Below are positions 10,830 to 23,005 of a DNA stretch of 64,000 bases, piece after piece. Location of the stretch: contig JBBHKE010001459.1 in the NCBI GenBank assembly GCA_037447655.1, positions 94,796-158,795 on the forward strand, written 5' to 3'. The notes beneath the pieces are model-generated. The model was given only the letters and a program-made list of their open reading frames with translations. It ran no database searches and was not told the origin of the DNA. How positions within the stretch are numbered: position 1 is the first letter of the stretch; every line of letters begins with the position of its first letter. The stretch comes from Zygnema cylindricum (taxonomy: Eukaryota; Streptophyta; Zygnematophyceae; Zygnematales; Zygnemataceae). The position numbers and the translations under genes were made by a program.

Positions 10830-11185
10830 GCAATTATCTTGAAGACTAAACGCAGGGTAGCAGCTGCGCAGACATCATCTCTTAACACCACCGCTGCGCT
10901 GTTAGGGAATCGCACCATCGTAGCTACCACCACCGCGCACTATTTTGGTAAAATATCTTTTACTTCAAAATCTGCCACTTTCTAAATAAGGCGGCAGCCT
11001 TACCGTGCCTTTAATCCTCACTCTCTCTCTTTGAAGTATAACTACAATAGAGAAGTGAACTCTTAATTACATTTTTTCAACGGCAGTTATCTTAAAGACT
11101 AAACAAGGGGGAGCAGCTGCGCGAACATCGTCTCTCAGCACCACCGTTGCGCTGCCAGAGAATTGCAGCATAACAGCTGCAAAGA
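10684..11185. repeat. tandem duplication, about 253-base period, across the LTR E / target junction
   Basis: The unit starting GCACTATTTTGGTAA at 10684 is repeated at 10937. Each copy holds the outer about 145 bases of LTR E (ending CAAC), then the flanking TTATCTTRAAGACTAAAC sequence and the GCAGCTGCGC region. The copies have diverged, so the event is old, and it must postdate insertion of E because the junction itself is duplicated. Confidence 0.8.
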
Positions 11186-11754
11186 ATCGCAACGGCGGAA
11201 TATTGAATCGCAATGTTGGCGACGTCGAACCCTCGGTATCTTTGCAGCATCGCAATCTGCGAAGTGTTGAACGTTGCGATACCATCGTACACTGCGACGC
11301 AAGGAACGTTTTTCGCCAAGAATCCCGCAACCCTCCCAATTAGAGTCGCCATTAACCCTCGTGGCAACCCTTGTGTAAGTGGTATTAAAAGCCTCTCGCT
11401 TCGCACGGCCAGCTTACCCGCACTTCTTTCATTACCAGAGCTCTCGTCGACCACAGCGTCAATGGCATCTTCATCCTCACCACCACCGAAAAGAAGGAGA
11501 ATAGTGCAGAAGGGAAATGATGGGATGCCTCCTCAAGATAGACTTCTGGCCATAGCTGAGCCATGGTAGACCGGAGGAGGGTTATTGCAACCGTTGCTAT
11601 CGAGGGGGAAGCAAGTGAAAGCAATGGGGGGGAAGGATAAAATAACTCACAAGACCCCGAGTAAAATCCGCTTTGAGAGGGTGACCTAGAGGATGAAAGA
11701 GACCATGAGCTCTCGAAAGCCGAAGAACCAGAGAAGACCCCGACACCCCCACGA

Positions 11755-12600
11755 GAGGAGGAACGCGCCTCTGATTTGGAGGTGTGGAGGGACCCGAAAA
11801 AGGAAAGCACTGCAGATGAGCAATCTCCTGAAAGCTCTAAGAAGAGGGAAGAAGAGGGCATAAAAGTGGTACCTTAGCGAGGACGATGTATATGTCCTCC
11901 CACGGGAAAGAGGGGAAACGGAGGGGGAAAGCGAAAGAGAGGAAGAAATTTCTGATTACCTCTTTCCACTGCCTACCGATCCCCGAAACCCCGACCTCAC
12001 CTTCAGTTTTGGAAAACGGTTCTAATGGAAACTATCTGAGTGGCCATAAGAATGGCGCACAAGAAAGCCCGCGGAACCATTGAACATCCCCGCCAATGTT
12101 CCTTTTCACCCCGCGTGGAATTTCATGCGAATGGCGTATCTAGGAAATAATCATAAGGGCTACGTGCATATGAACCCTCACTCCTTGCCATATGTGGAGG
12201 TGGTCGAGGACCACTACCGCTACCGTGTGGATGTTCTCGGCCTACTTCAGCATTATCACCCATAGGATGTCCGCCTCCACCACAACATTACACGAGCCGA
12301 GGTCACACCCGAAGTACGAGTACTCAAACAGGCTCGAAAAAATGCGCTGCAGCGGGCCTGAGCGGCCCGAAACACTCGTCTGTCAAGCTAAGGAAGGTGC
12401 CTCGGTGGGACCCCCAAATGGAAGAGGAGGAAGCAGCATCCGCGGCTCCCCAAAGGCCGACACCGGTAGAACCTGAACCGGATCATCCCCAACCGCAACC
12501 ACCAGCACCAAAGAATGTCCCAGAGGAACGGAATGAAGATCTGAGATGGTGGATCACTCGGCGACGGCTGGTGGATCACTCGGCGACGGCTGGTAGCTGA
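11755..12600 (+). pseudogene. decayed open frame of an unidentified protein family, copy 1
   Basis: I do not recognise this protein. An acidic stretch (EESEREEEIS-like, about 11890-11960) is followed by DYLFPLP, then NIPANVPFHPAW at 12080 and LLQHYHP at about 12245, then a Pro/Glu-rich tail (PVEPEPDHPQPQPP, about 12465-12510). A homologue on the minus strand at 39836-40810 has the same order: acidic region, DWFFPPP, NIPSDVPAHRAW, LIRHYHPWD and a proline run. The 60 residues from NIP to HYHP align without gaps in both, about 18 identical by hand count. Several stops and a frame change make this copy dead. It lies on the same strand as the gypsy pol, between its chromodomain and a possible LTR. 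Confidence 0.5.
12548..12591 (+). repeat. 22-base tandem repeat, two units
   Basis: Two identical copies of GGTGGATCACTCGGCGACGG plus CT, in the tail of the unknown open frame. The start resembles animal 5.8S rRNA by chance; nothing around it is ribosomal. Confidence 0.85.
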
Positions 12601-12893
12601 CGATCATCACATTTGACTCTTAGAGACAAAGTATTAGGTTCTTCGAGAACAATCTGATGAGCTAAAAAACAGCCACCAACAGCTCCTCTGACGGACCGAC
12701 TTAGTCCACCAAGAGTTCTAGGAGTTCGCCGCGAGACCTTCGAAATACTCTGACAACTCCGGTTTCCTTAGAGTACCAGAATTCAGCGGGATGTTGAATT
12801 CGTAGTGGTAGGCACTGTGACAAGGTTACAAGGACTTAGTGGGTCGAGGGTAGAAGGAGCAGATGGTATGACTGCGGTGTTCGACAACGCATC

Positions 12894-13432
12894 TGTTATG
12901 TCAGAGCAGCGCAGTTGCGATGTCGCACTAGCGTAGCATGGCACTAGCGCAGCATGGCAGCATATTAACGCAGCAGAATGTGATAGATGTAGTACTTCTA
13001 GAACCTAGTGTGGTTAGGACACTGCAGACCGAGGGTTGCCACGTGTTCATAACGGTACTCATGTAGTGCTGAGTTATCTAGCGGCTCGATAGTTTAAATA
13101 ACTGTAGACGTTAGGAAAAGAGAAGACCTTTTTGAGTGAGTGCACTCTGTACAGAACTTTGTATTCTCTTCTTCCGAATTAATACAACTCTTGAGATCTT
13201 CCTTGTGGATGTCGTGTGCCTTACTGTTGCTACGAGAGGTTCCTAAAAGCATTCCGCTACGAGTGGTTCCTCAAATTATTCCGCTGTGCACTATAGTGTT
13301 GTTTCACCCCCCTTTTAGAGCTTCCTAAAAGCATTCCGCTACGAGTGGTTCCTCAAAGCATCCCGCTGTGCACTAAAGTGTTATTTCACCCCCCTTTTAC
13401 TGCTTTTCTGAGAGGTAGGAAATCCTGTTACA
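12894..13432 (+). repeat. possible gypsy LTR with an 82-base tandem repeat
   Basis: Starts TGTTATGTCAGAG and ends AATCCTGTTACA, the TG...CA form of an LTR. TTTAAATAAC near 13093 could be a TATA element, and a pyrimidine-rich leader and AATTAATACAA follow. Near the end the unit TTCCTAAAAGCATTCCGC is repeated with an 82-base period (13240-13321 and 13322-13402), each copy ending in a C6T4 run. No second copy or target-site duplication is visible in the window. Confidence 0.35.
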
Positions 13433-16400
13433 CTTAACTACGACTTATAGTAACATATTAAGTGGTTAAGTGGTTACTAGGTATTTACACAATGTGTCTT
13501 GTGGGTCATTACGAGCGTCATCTTAAATCTTCGAGGATATCAATGGTTTGTAACCAGATGTGGAAGTGCCTGCAACATTTAATATCTCTGCTTTTGATAG
13601 GGTAGTATGTGTAATTGTTGATTTTTAGTCGGAAATTGTGACGAACACAATGGTGTTTTTTCTGTGAGTAAAATTGTTCACGAAACATGCGCACTTACAT
13701 GAAACACATGCTAAGTGTTGCTAATATTTACTATTTATTTTACGGTTTTACGGTTCAAATGCATTGTTGTTAGACTGAATTTGAAAGTTTGCTTCAAGTG
13801 TACATTTGATATTGGTGTTGTGTGGACACCAACGTTAAGAAAAGTGATATTATTTTAGACGTTGTACATTTTCTCATATTTAACATGTTACGTATACGAC
13901 GAGGTATATTAAGAATACCGCACCTTTTATTTTGTACGTCGGATAGCTAAAAATAAAATTGTAATATTAAAGGTGTACGTATGGGGATGGACCTATAGAC
14001 AAGTAAATGGTTTGACTTAATATAGACAATTTGTTGCCTGACTGGAACGCCCAAAGGTGAGAGGGGTGTGGGCTTCGACGAAAACCTTTCTTTTACAATT
14101 TTTTATTTATTTTACAATGAAAGGTGCTCATGAATTTATTTCAACACCAGCAATTTATACATTTTTTGCAAAAAAAAAAGGTTGCTATGAACAATGTTAA
14201 CTATATTGGACAAATGTAAAAAAGTTTTTATTGCAAGAATTGCGATGATAAAACCATCTATGTACAAAAGTGCTACACTATGGGAAAAATGTACCCAGAT
14301 TAGAATTATGAATAAATTAGAGTAAAAGGATTTTTGTCGAAACGCTAAAAATCCAAATTACAGTTATTAACACTAATTGTTTTTTTACACTAATTATTTC
14401 TTAACGCTGATAGCGATTCAACGGTGTAGCGTCGCCTCAACAGGAGTATTTCCATCACCTCGCCCAGTTTTCAAACTGGCGGGAAAATTGAGGTTGTCTC
14501 GCGATAGGGGTACTATCGGAGTTTTACCTCGTTCTGAGGCGAAATTGTACAATTCATCACATACTTCAGGAAAATCTTAGATAAAGGTTTAACATAAATT
14601 GTCCATTACACCAGGGCAAATTCCATCGATGCTACTAAAACCACACGTGTGCTGATGTAAGTGGCACACACAAATTAGCATTACCTCCCCATACATCAAA
14701 TGTAGGCGAAGCATTCCTGTGCTTGACCTAATTAGCAACATAAATACAGAAATAACTTCCATGACAGCATGAGTAACAAGAGTAGTACTATAAACGAACA
14801 TCATTTATGAATCAGTAATATATCTCACCAACCCTAACATGAACGACGATCCTCTCCTATTTTCAGAAGCAGTTACTTCCCCTCCACAAAGTCGAGCAAT
14901 ACACCTCTTCCGCTCTTTAGTATTCACAACAGAAAGCAACATACAACATCCGACAGTAACATACTGCATACGCCAGACTTTGTCATCCAGGAAAAAGACA
15001 ATAGCCAGCCTACTTCCACGAGCGTGTCCAAAGAACTGGTTAAAAGCCTCGTTAGGGTTGTTTTGGGGTTTTTTTGGGTTGCTATTCAATGATACTTAGT
15101 TAATAGCTGCAATCAGGGCCACAGGGTAGTAAGTTTCCTTACTGAGATTCATGTACAGCCAAGAGTAGACTTGCAATTTTTTTAATGATTGCCATATCCA
15201 AGTTGCAGTTTGCACATGAAGTTGCACAGTCCAATCTTTTTCAAAACATCCGGGTCAAACATGTCCATCTGTATAAACTAACCTACAGAATCATTTTAGC
15301 AGCAATGATTTGGCAGCCACAGATTATTTAAGTGTGGACTCCCAGCTTTTTGTAGTTTTGACTTTTGAGAGCTTGTTTGAGCCGCATTACTCCCGCGAAA
15401 CTGTTCTCTCCTTTCTCCACACTATGAACATTCCAAACTTAGCACATTGACAGGTTGTTTTTATGAAAGATACACAAATTTTGGAGATGAACATGTAGAT
15501 TGCAGCTCAACATTTTTAATTTCATAAAGGGTTACGATCATATCTCAATTACTTAAAATAGATATTAGTCTGTTCAGATATACTGAACTCTAACTCAAAA
15601 ATTGAAGAGCTCAACAAGAAAAGGGATGTTGAAACTTTTGTTGTTCTAACTCCTGAAATCAGATTTGTGCTATCTATGAGTTATTCCCAAAGCACCGATT
15701 CTCAGGTACAACCAGCTCCAATCAACACTATCTATCTACACCACCCAATTTACTATTGTGAATGATTTCTTTCTGTTGTAGCAAAGTTAACGTCAGCCAT
15801 GCTGACTTAATGATAGCCTGCAAATTATAGCCTCTATTTAACTCCTGGTGTTATGAACTTCTATAATATTGGGCTGAAAAGAGTCGCAATTGAAGTTTAT
15901 ACACTAATATCAACAGTGAATATACCATTTGTGAAGCTTCTAAATCTGGTTGAAAGTGCAAAAATGTTGAAATAAAAATCCACATTTCACATTTAAAAAA
16001 AATTCATTGAAAACCCTGTATAACCTTATTACCAACATTGGGTGAACAGTTTGTTAGGGTTTATAACTTTGTTGAACTGAAAATGGTGGACCATAAAACA
16101 AATTTAATTTAAAAACTCTTATGATTTTCAACATTTTTAATTCAATCCTGTCTACTTCCACCTCAAAACACAGACTTTCCACCTCAACACATAGTAATGC
16201 TTACCTCACTCTAAACATATGGACAATAAAGTCTGCAATGTAAATATGCAGAAATCAGATCCAATCCAACCAAACAAATCATAGCACAGAGCTATCAACA
16301 TTCTCTATTGGGAGCATCTCAATCCATTTGTCGATCTTGGGATAACAAGCTTTTCTTTAGGAACTGTGAACAGTAAACAGTGGGATGTATCACAATAACC

Positions 16401-16752
16401 AATATCTCTAATCACTTTTCAAGTATAAACCTATGGAATAGCTTCAAATACATTCCATGGCATATTGCCTAATGCCGCTGCCCCAAAAACTTGGGATTCC
16501 TAATTATTTGTACATGCAGGCAAGAAGAGTAAGCAGTAACTATTGAAAAAAATCTAGCAGCTTTCAAACTGCAACGGAAGACAAATTTTTTTTCCCTCAC
16601 TATAGATTATCAGCAATAAATGTAACGTGCTCGAGTAGGTTGGGAGACGTTCATTGGATTTCATACTACCCAAACTGTTGCAAGGAAAAGTGCACGTCTA
16701 ATTGACTTGCCTGGCAAAAAGAAGTAAACAGAGCGTCACACAGGAAAATAGT
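13433..16752. other. gene-free stretch downstream of the epimerase gene
   Basis: A+T-rich DNA with short unconvincing open frames only. The one structured item is a right end of the CACCG...CGATT inverted-repeat family at about 14403-14426 (followed by TA). The part next to the epimerase stop (about 16600-16752) is probably its 3' untranslated region; I see no further gene. Confidence 0.6.
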
Positions 16753-19561
16753 CTAGGCTGCCACCGTCAACGGCCTCTTGCTGACCTTGATTTCTGAGAT
16801 GGCTGCAATATCATCCAAAACACAAGAAAGTTAGAACAAGAACAAACAGAACTCCAAAGTCTTCTACATGCAATTCAGCATACCAAGTCCTTTACAACAA
16901 GCAGGAATTACATGCCATACACTCACCATCCTTGTAGCTTGGTGCATTAAAAACTGCTGAGCCGGCAACAATGGCATTAGCACCTGCTTCAATAACCTGC
17001 AATAACCCACATCTTTCTGTCAATAACTCCCACGAGAAGTTTATTTCTGAAGTACAAAGCACCACATTAACACAGCTCACATGATGTTGCAACAGATAAT
17101 GCAAAAACCAACAAGAACAACAAGGGCACTGCAAACCGTACCTTGTAAGCATTCTTGGGACCCACTCCACCATCTACTTCGATCCAGGGATCCAGACCCT
17201 GCAATTCAATAAGCACATCATCAGCATGTTATGTCAGCAGGCTCATAAGTTGACATATATATAATTCCTCCTACAGGTCCCCAACAACCTTTCCATCAAT
17301 TTCTGGGCTTTATTATAATTATCAATAACATCATCCTAAAATCCTACCGAGTTTGAGAATGCAGTCTGCCACTCACCCGCTCATTGCAAATTGCGCGAAG
17401 ATCCTTAATCTTTTGAACTTGGCTCTCAATGAAGCTCTGACCTCCAAATCCAGGGTTGACTGACATGATGAGCACAAGATCAACAACTGCAGGAAAACAA
17501 AAAAAAATGAACAGTATGTTAAAATCTAAACTTTGAATGAAAAGCCAATTTAATGCATGAATCCATGTATATAGGTCATACGTAAGGTCGTGTAAATGAA
17601 GGCAGTATAAGGAGTGCAAAAATAACCTGCAAATGCATGACCTCATAGCTATAAATATTCCAAGGTTGATGGGTAAAGCATGAGTGTGACAAACCAAGAA
17701 GCAACTGAACAAGGTCCCAAGGGTTAGTAAACACACCAATCTAAATGAAACCTAGCAGATAAGTCAAACAGTTGTGACATAAAGTGCACAGTAACAGAAA
17801 ACCATGTAGTATGTAGAATTCATGCAAACCACCATGGTTTAAAAAAAATATACAAAACGACAACAGAACCTAAACATGAGGATAAACAACGTGAAGAGTT
17901 CGTCGGTAAGGATGAATTATTGTTTTGTCGTGGGTCGACAACAAAACACAAAATAAAATAGTGCATACCACCAGCAGGCCAGAAAAGCCAATTAAAGCAG
18001 AGAAACAGGAAGCTGTAAGTGACAAAACCAAATGATGAATATTTCAAAAAACAGTCGAAAACAACACATTACCTATACAGCACCAATCTACATGGAGGAC
18101 CCAGGCAAAATACTGAAATTAAAAATAAATTAACTTGCCAGGTAAACTTACCGTCAAGAACATATTCAATTGCAGACAAGGGTGTGCCAGGGTTGAGCAC
18201 CACTCCAGCTTTAGCACCGAGGCTTTTGATCTGCGGCAGTTGGCAACATATGACTTGGTTCAACAACTTCAAAGTTCGTTTAAGTAAAATGTCACACATA
18301 ATCGCGACATATCTACATACCATCATTCCAATACAAAATTGTGCAACAGAGGCTGAAGAAATTATAAACAAATTTACAAACACACTATAAATAGACACAG
18401 ACAACCTGAATGCCTCACCAAGAGGCTTGCTCACTCCTTAACCATAGTAACAATTTTGCAAAGCTTTAGTATACCTGATTTATTGTCCTGTGCAAGTGAA
18501 TAGTTGCCTGCTGTTCACAATGCACGCTAACAATGTCTGCTCCTGCCTTGATGAAGTCTGGAACGCGTTGCTCTGGCTCCACGATCATCTGTTTTAAAAA
18601 AACCAGCAACAAGCACCAGATATTAGGGCCACTCATAAACAGCATTCATAACCGTCCTGTTGAACTATCTTGAAGCACGCAAAGGAAAAACACTCGCCAG
18701 CAGTAAACTGCTGTTTACACATAATAGAGCAATGAGAAAGAAAACTGCAACATATCCAAGTAAATAGTGCAAATAAGTAGCTATGCTTGGATGACTTACG
18801 AGATGCACGTCAAGGGGAAGGTCAGTGACCGGTCGGATTGCCTCGACAACAAGAGGTCCAATAGTGATGTTTGGCACAAAGCGTCCATCCATGACATCGA
18901 CGTGGATCCAATCACATCCTGCTTGGTCAATAGCCTTAATCTGCAAAACCAAAAACATTTGGATTTGTTTTTCAATGACGAGCTGGATCCATATCAAATG
19001 CATGGACTTTAGTTTTTTATAACTGGCGAAAAGACAGCAAACTATCCACCATTAGAGCATAGAGTGCAGTGGTGAGAACAACTGACCTGTTCACCAAGGA
19101 TGGAGAAGTTGGCAGAGAGGATAGAGGGAGAGACAATGATGTCAGATTTTGAGAACTTGTCCACTCTAGCATTGGCTGAGATACTCGGGAGAGCACTGCA
19201 ACCAAGAAAGTACTATGTCAGCGAAGTCTACAAACTTGGAGAATGTGGGCTGAACAAGCAAGTTGAACCTGCAGAGATAATCGATATGAGCACAAATCAT
19301 GCGAGTGAAATTATTTGATCTGAAAGGGGGAGACTGAAAAGCTAAAACAACAACTGATAAAGTTGCTCAAACATGACCTTACAGAAAGAAAATTGAAAGA
19401 TCCTAGTAGCAAGGAAGCCCTGAGCTAAAGATCCAAGCTCACCGTGCAACAGATGTCTGCTGAGGACTTGCCACAAGCTTCTGGCTCTTTCCTAAGAAGG
19501 AAGTCTGACCAGCAATGAGCTTGGAAGATGCACCGACGCATGCAGCCATGGAGGCAGACAT
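16753..19561 (-). CDS. RPE: ribulose-phosphate 3-epimerase, chloroplast precursor
   Basis: Interconverts ribulose 5-phosphate and xylulose 5-phosphate in the Calvin cycle and pentose phosphate pathway, in the stroma. Nine exons, all with GT-AG introns: 19561-19443, 19195-19087, 18940-18800, 18588-18475, 18230-18152, 17486-17377, 17198-17142, 16996-16927, 16802-16753. They sum to 849 bases, 282 residues plus TAG, the usual plant length, with phase kept at every junction. The first about 45 residues ([18 protein letters not shown]...) are Ser/Ala/Lys-rich without acidic residues, as in transit peptides. The mature part starts near [20 protein letters not shown]. Metal and catalytic residues expected from the family are present: His89 and Asp91 (WIHVDVMDG), His122 (LDVHL), Asp233 (EVDGGV), and the [10 protein letters not shown] loop at 195-204. 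Intact; the only host gene seen. Confidence 0.96.
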
Positions 19562-19860
19562 AGTTTCTTAATTTAACACAGTGTAGAATATATTACAATG
19601 TAAGAAACTTGCAAATTGTTCAAGCACAATGAATATACTGAAACTGACGTTACTTTTTAAAGAGCGCCGCTTGAAAGGACGAAAGAGATTGCGTGTGGCG
19701 GAGAAAGAACGGCGTGGATGACGTGGAAGCTGTGGCTCTGCTGGACTGGGAGGGATGGCAAGGTGGCTAACAAGCGTACGACTCACACGCGTAAAGAAGA
19801 ATATACAAAATATTCTCCGCATCCAGGACCGTGCGATGTTGGTCGCCTTTAGGGTGGAAC
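19562..19860 (-). promoter_or_regulatory. presumed epimerase promoter and 5' leader
   Basis: Upstream of the start codon at 19561. It holds ACGT-core sites typical of light-responsive plant promoters: TGACGTGG on the plus strand at 19719-19726 (CCACGTCA on the gene strand) and TGACGT at 19645-19650. AATATATTC near 19590 is an A+T-rich candidate leader or TATA element. No single TATA box or start site can be fixed by eye. Confidence 0.35.
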
Positions 19861-20024
19861 ATCATATCAGTAATTTCCAAACTTTATACGATAGAAACCA
19901 TTGCATAGATCGATTCTTTGGGCTGTGATATCTGAATCAGCATATTACATGCTCCGACTATATAATAGCATTAATGTTTTTTTCGCCATCTTTTACCCGT
20001 GCGCACTTTTAAGATTATCTGTCC

Positions 20025-20148
20025 CATATTTCAAACGTAGGTTAGGCCCATACAATATGCCTATTGTACGCAAAACATACAATATGGCCTTAAGACCCAT
20101 ATTGTATTGGTCGCAAAATGAAAAATAATAGTAACAGGGTTGAGTTAT
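20025..20148 (+). repeat. end fragment of MITE family M1
   Basis: Begins CATATTTCAAACGTAGG, close to the M1 terminus CATAGTTCAAAAGTAGG, and continues with CAATATGCCTATTGTACG and TCGCAAAATGAA. These match the minus strand of the right half of the complete copy (27015-27140). The other end is missing. Confidence 0.6.
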
Positions 20149-20740
20149 TTTATTGATTTTATATAGCGTGGCATGCCACGTATAAAAATATGTGCCGTTA
20201 CCGTTTAGCTGCAATTTATTACGGACAGCGCAGCATATAAACGTTGGCCGGTTAACTGAACAAAAATTTTACGGCGATGTACGTAATTTTACCAAAAACT
20301 GGTGAACATGGAACTGTAAAAGGACGGCGCACACAAAAGTACAACGGACGCAAAATAACATTCTGCGTGCCGCCGAAATCGAACGGACGTAATTAATGGA
20401 CCAAAAGTCAACTGAGCCTGAGCTAACTTCCAACTGACGGCTAACAACATAATCTAGATGCAAATGCGGAAAGTTACGTGGCAATCCACAATGTACACCC
20501 CACGGAGGCTTTCGGAAACTGGTCCCATGTAACGGAATCGCAATCTTTGAAACAGAAGAACTAGGTCATTTGGCCTCCGTTAGACGCGGAATAAAGTGTG
20601 TTCCGCTCTGTTTAGGAAATACAAGGATCTTGTCCGGCTTGGTGCACTCCCTCCGCCGTACTCTGAATACCGTACAGGGTAAAAAGGGCCCGGAAATCTT
20701 TGGTGATATAAAGGTATGTCTGAAAAGCACATGAGCTTGA

Positions 20741-21322
20741 CAGTAGCCGATATTATCGGCTACTTATCGGCAATAAGACCGATAGCGATATATCGTACCA
20801 ATATATCGATTATCGGGTCCCCGAAAAAAGGCCCATATCGGTTATTGGCAAATCCTTACCGATACACAACACTACAAAATAGTAGTGTTGGGTATCGGGT
20901 AGTTTCATATCGCGATAATTTCGATATTCGATATATCGAATATCGATTGAGCAGATTCCTCGATATATCGTACCGGGACCAACATAAATTATCGCGATGT
21001 ATATCGCAAAATTTGCATATCCGTACAGTCAGAGTACGGAAAACCGTACGAAAAAGAGTAGGAGAATCGTACGAAAAATCGTACGGATATTTTGCCCGCC
21101 CCCCCCCCCCCCCGAGCGCCGGGGGGTGGGGGGGGGGGGGTTTGGAAAAAAATTCCAAAATTTTCATTTTCGATATATCGTCGATATGATATATCGGCGA
21201 TATATTGGCGATATATCGCGATAATTTGAAATTCGATATATCGAAGCGATATATCGAATATCGGGTACATGAAATTCGATATATATCGAATATCGGCAAT
21301 GGGTCCTCGATACCCAACACTA
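20741..21322. repeat. ATCGATATATCGAT-palindrome element, two adjacent copies
   Basis: The second copy (20883-21322) has inverted ends TAGTGTTGGGTATCG and CGATACCCAACACTA. It is filled with nested palindromes such as GATATATCGAATATCGAT and TATCGCGATAATT. Its middle (21098-21141) has a long C run and a long G run that would pair. The first copy, shortened, ends ACCGATACACAACACTA at 20874, only 8 bases (CAAAATAG) before the second. No coding capacity. The inverted ends suggest a non-autonomous DNA transposon; no target duplication is certain. Confidence 0.65.
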
Positions 21323-21324
21323 AA

Positions 21325-21698
21325 GTAAACTACTCTAATTCGGTCGCTCGAAATTTCGACTGTATCACATGAAATAGAGTAAATGATTCTATTTTTTTCA
21401 TTATTCTATTTAAGGTAAAGTTTAATTAGCGTTTTCAATTCGAATATAGGTTCGTTATAAATAGTGTGGAGTAAGGACGACCTCCGACCGTGCAAAATTG
21501 TACTTTTTTACTTAATAAAGTACAATTTTGCACGGTCGGAGGTCATCCGTATTCCACACTATTTAAAACGAACCTATATTAGAATTAAAAACGCTAATTA
21601 AACATTACCTTAAATAGAATAATGAAAAAAATAGAATCATTTACTCTATTTTATGTGATAGAGTCAAAATTTCGAGCGACAGAATTAGAGAAATTTAC
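21325..21698. repeat. foldback element, near-perfect hairpin of about 374 bases
   Basis: The left arm runs from GTAAACTACTCTAATTCGG and the right arm ends with its inverse (GAATTAGAGAAATTTAC). The arms of about 180 bases stay complementary through to AAAATTGTACTTTT at the centre near 21511, leaving only a few unpaired bases. It lies directly beside the palindrome-rich element. Likely a foldback MITE; its transcript would be long double-stranded RNA. Confidence 0.8.
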
Positions 21699-21934
21699 TC
21701 TAATTACGATTAGCGATGTACAGTACAGCCCATTTGTAGACGTATGTGATTGGTTATGTTGTCCACGTGTGGGCGTTTACAAATGTCAAGAGCTCATTGG
21801 CGTCGACAATATCCGTAGTATGTCAAGAGTTCGTTGTAGTGTACAAATGTTTGCAGTTTGATGGCGTCTACAGGTATCCCAAGAGATTGGTGACGTCTAC
21901 AACTGTCACATATTTGAAGTAATGAAGGCGCATG

Positions 21935-22875
21935 TAAGGGGTGTCCCCATGTTTTAAAGTATCTACTTTTCTCTGTCTTTTTGCCCTAAAATTCAATGAA
22001 TTTTGACAAAAACTTCAGCCGTATGAGAAAATCGTTTTTACCAAAATATAGTGAACGTCAATTCATACTTTGAATGTACGGCATGTTTGTTTTCATGTGA
22101 ACGCATTTTGGCGTTTTCCCCTTTTCGCCCCCCGGGCAAGAGAATCCAGCCCAAAAAAGAACATATTTAAAATTACGTCGAGGGGGTGATTTTAGTTTAA
22201 GTACCGCCCAAACAGCGAATGAAAAACGACCCACGCACGTGTCACGCGAGTGCGAAAAATTTAGGGCGAAAGAGAGTCCGCGCTATTTTTTTCCGTGCCC
22301 GTCACGAGCATGTACGAAAAAAATTTGCAAGGGTCTCGCATTCATGGGTCCTTTTCAAAATTTTGCGCCGTCGTCGCCTCTCCCCTCTCCCTCTCACACT
22401 ATCGCTGTCATCTCACACTTTTTAGAATGAGACACGACAATATTGATATTATATGAAAAATCTATGATTTATATTTATTTTTTACAATTTTTAGGTTCTT
22501 TTTTAAATGGCAAATCGAGTGAAAAAAGTTGAAAAAACGAAATCGGGAAACCATGGCGGAAAGTTCTTAAATCACTTACATCGACGTTGTCACAAGTGAG
22601 CGTGACGTCACAATGTCACCAAACCCTAAACATCTACAATTTCACAAAAATCTTGACGTCTACCACTGTCGCTATTTTTGTTGGCGTCACTAATCGTCGG
22701 AAGTTTCGTAGTCGGCTTCAATCGTCACAAGTTGTACCTACGTCTACAACCGTCACATGTCAAAGTTCCAATTTCATTTTCGCACATTAGGACGCTCTTG
22801 AAAGTAGCATGGAGAATCTTCACTACAGTCCAAAATACTTTATCAAAGTAACGATTACATGGGGACACCCCCTAA
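21935..22875. repeat. possible DNA transposon remnant with TAAGGGGTGTCCCCATG inverted ends
   Basis: TAAGGGGTGTCCCCATG at 21935-21951 is mirrored by CATGGGGACACCCCCTA at 22858-22875. The next bases also match loosely (AAAGTA and TACTTT blocks). A further diverged right end lies near 22950-22975 (TTACATAGGAACACGCCCTTA). I see no transposase and no clean target duplication. Confidence 0.4.
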
Positions 22876-23005
22876 CGATTTACATTGGTACACTTTGAAA
22901 AGTACATCGTAAAATCTGCGCTAAAATCCAAAGTAACGTTTCAAAGTTTCGGTTACATAGGAACACGCCCTTACTCTACGCCAGTTTTGTGCCAAGTTTT
23001 GTGCG

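Noticed and set aside
12548-12591. Similarity of GGTGGATCACTCGGC to animal 5.8S rRNA
   Set aside because: Only about 15 bases match, the block is a 22-base tandem repeat, and no flanking sequence resembles ribosomal RNA.
12894-13432. Treating the putative gypsy LTR as proven
   Set aside because: No second copy or target duplication lies in the window, so it is listed at low confidence.
14805-15089. Minus-strand open frame of 94 codons downstream of the epimerase gene
   Set aside because: No recognisable motif, no splice or promoter context, and an ordinary length for chance in this composition.
18019-18434. Open frames of about 120 codons within the epimerase gene
   Set aside because: They overlap its introns and exon 5; the spliced epimerase explains the region.
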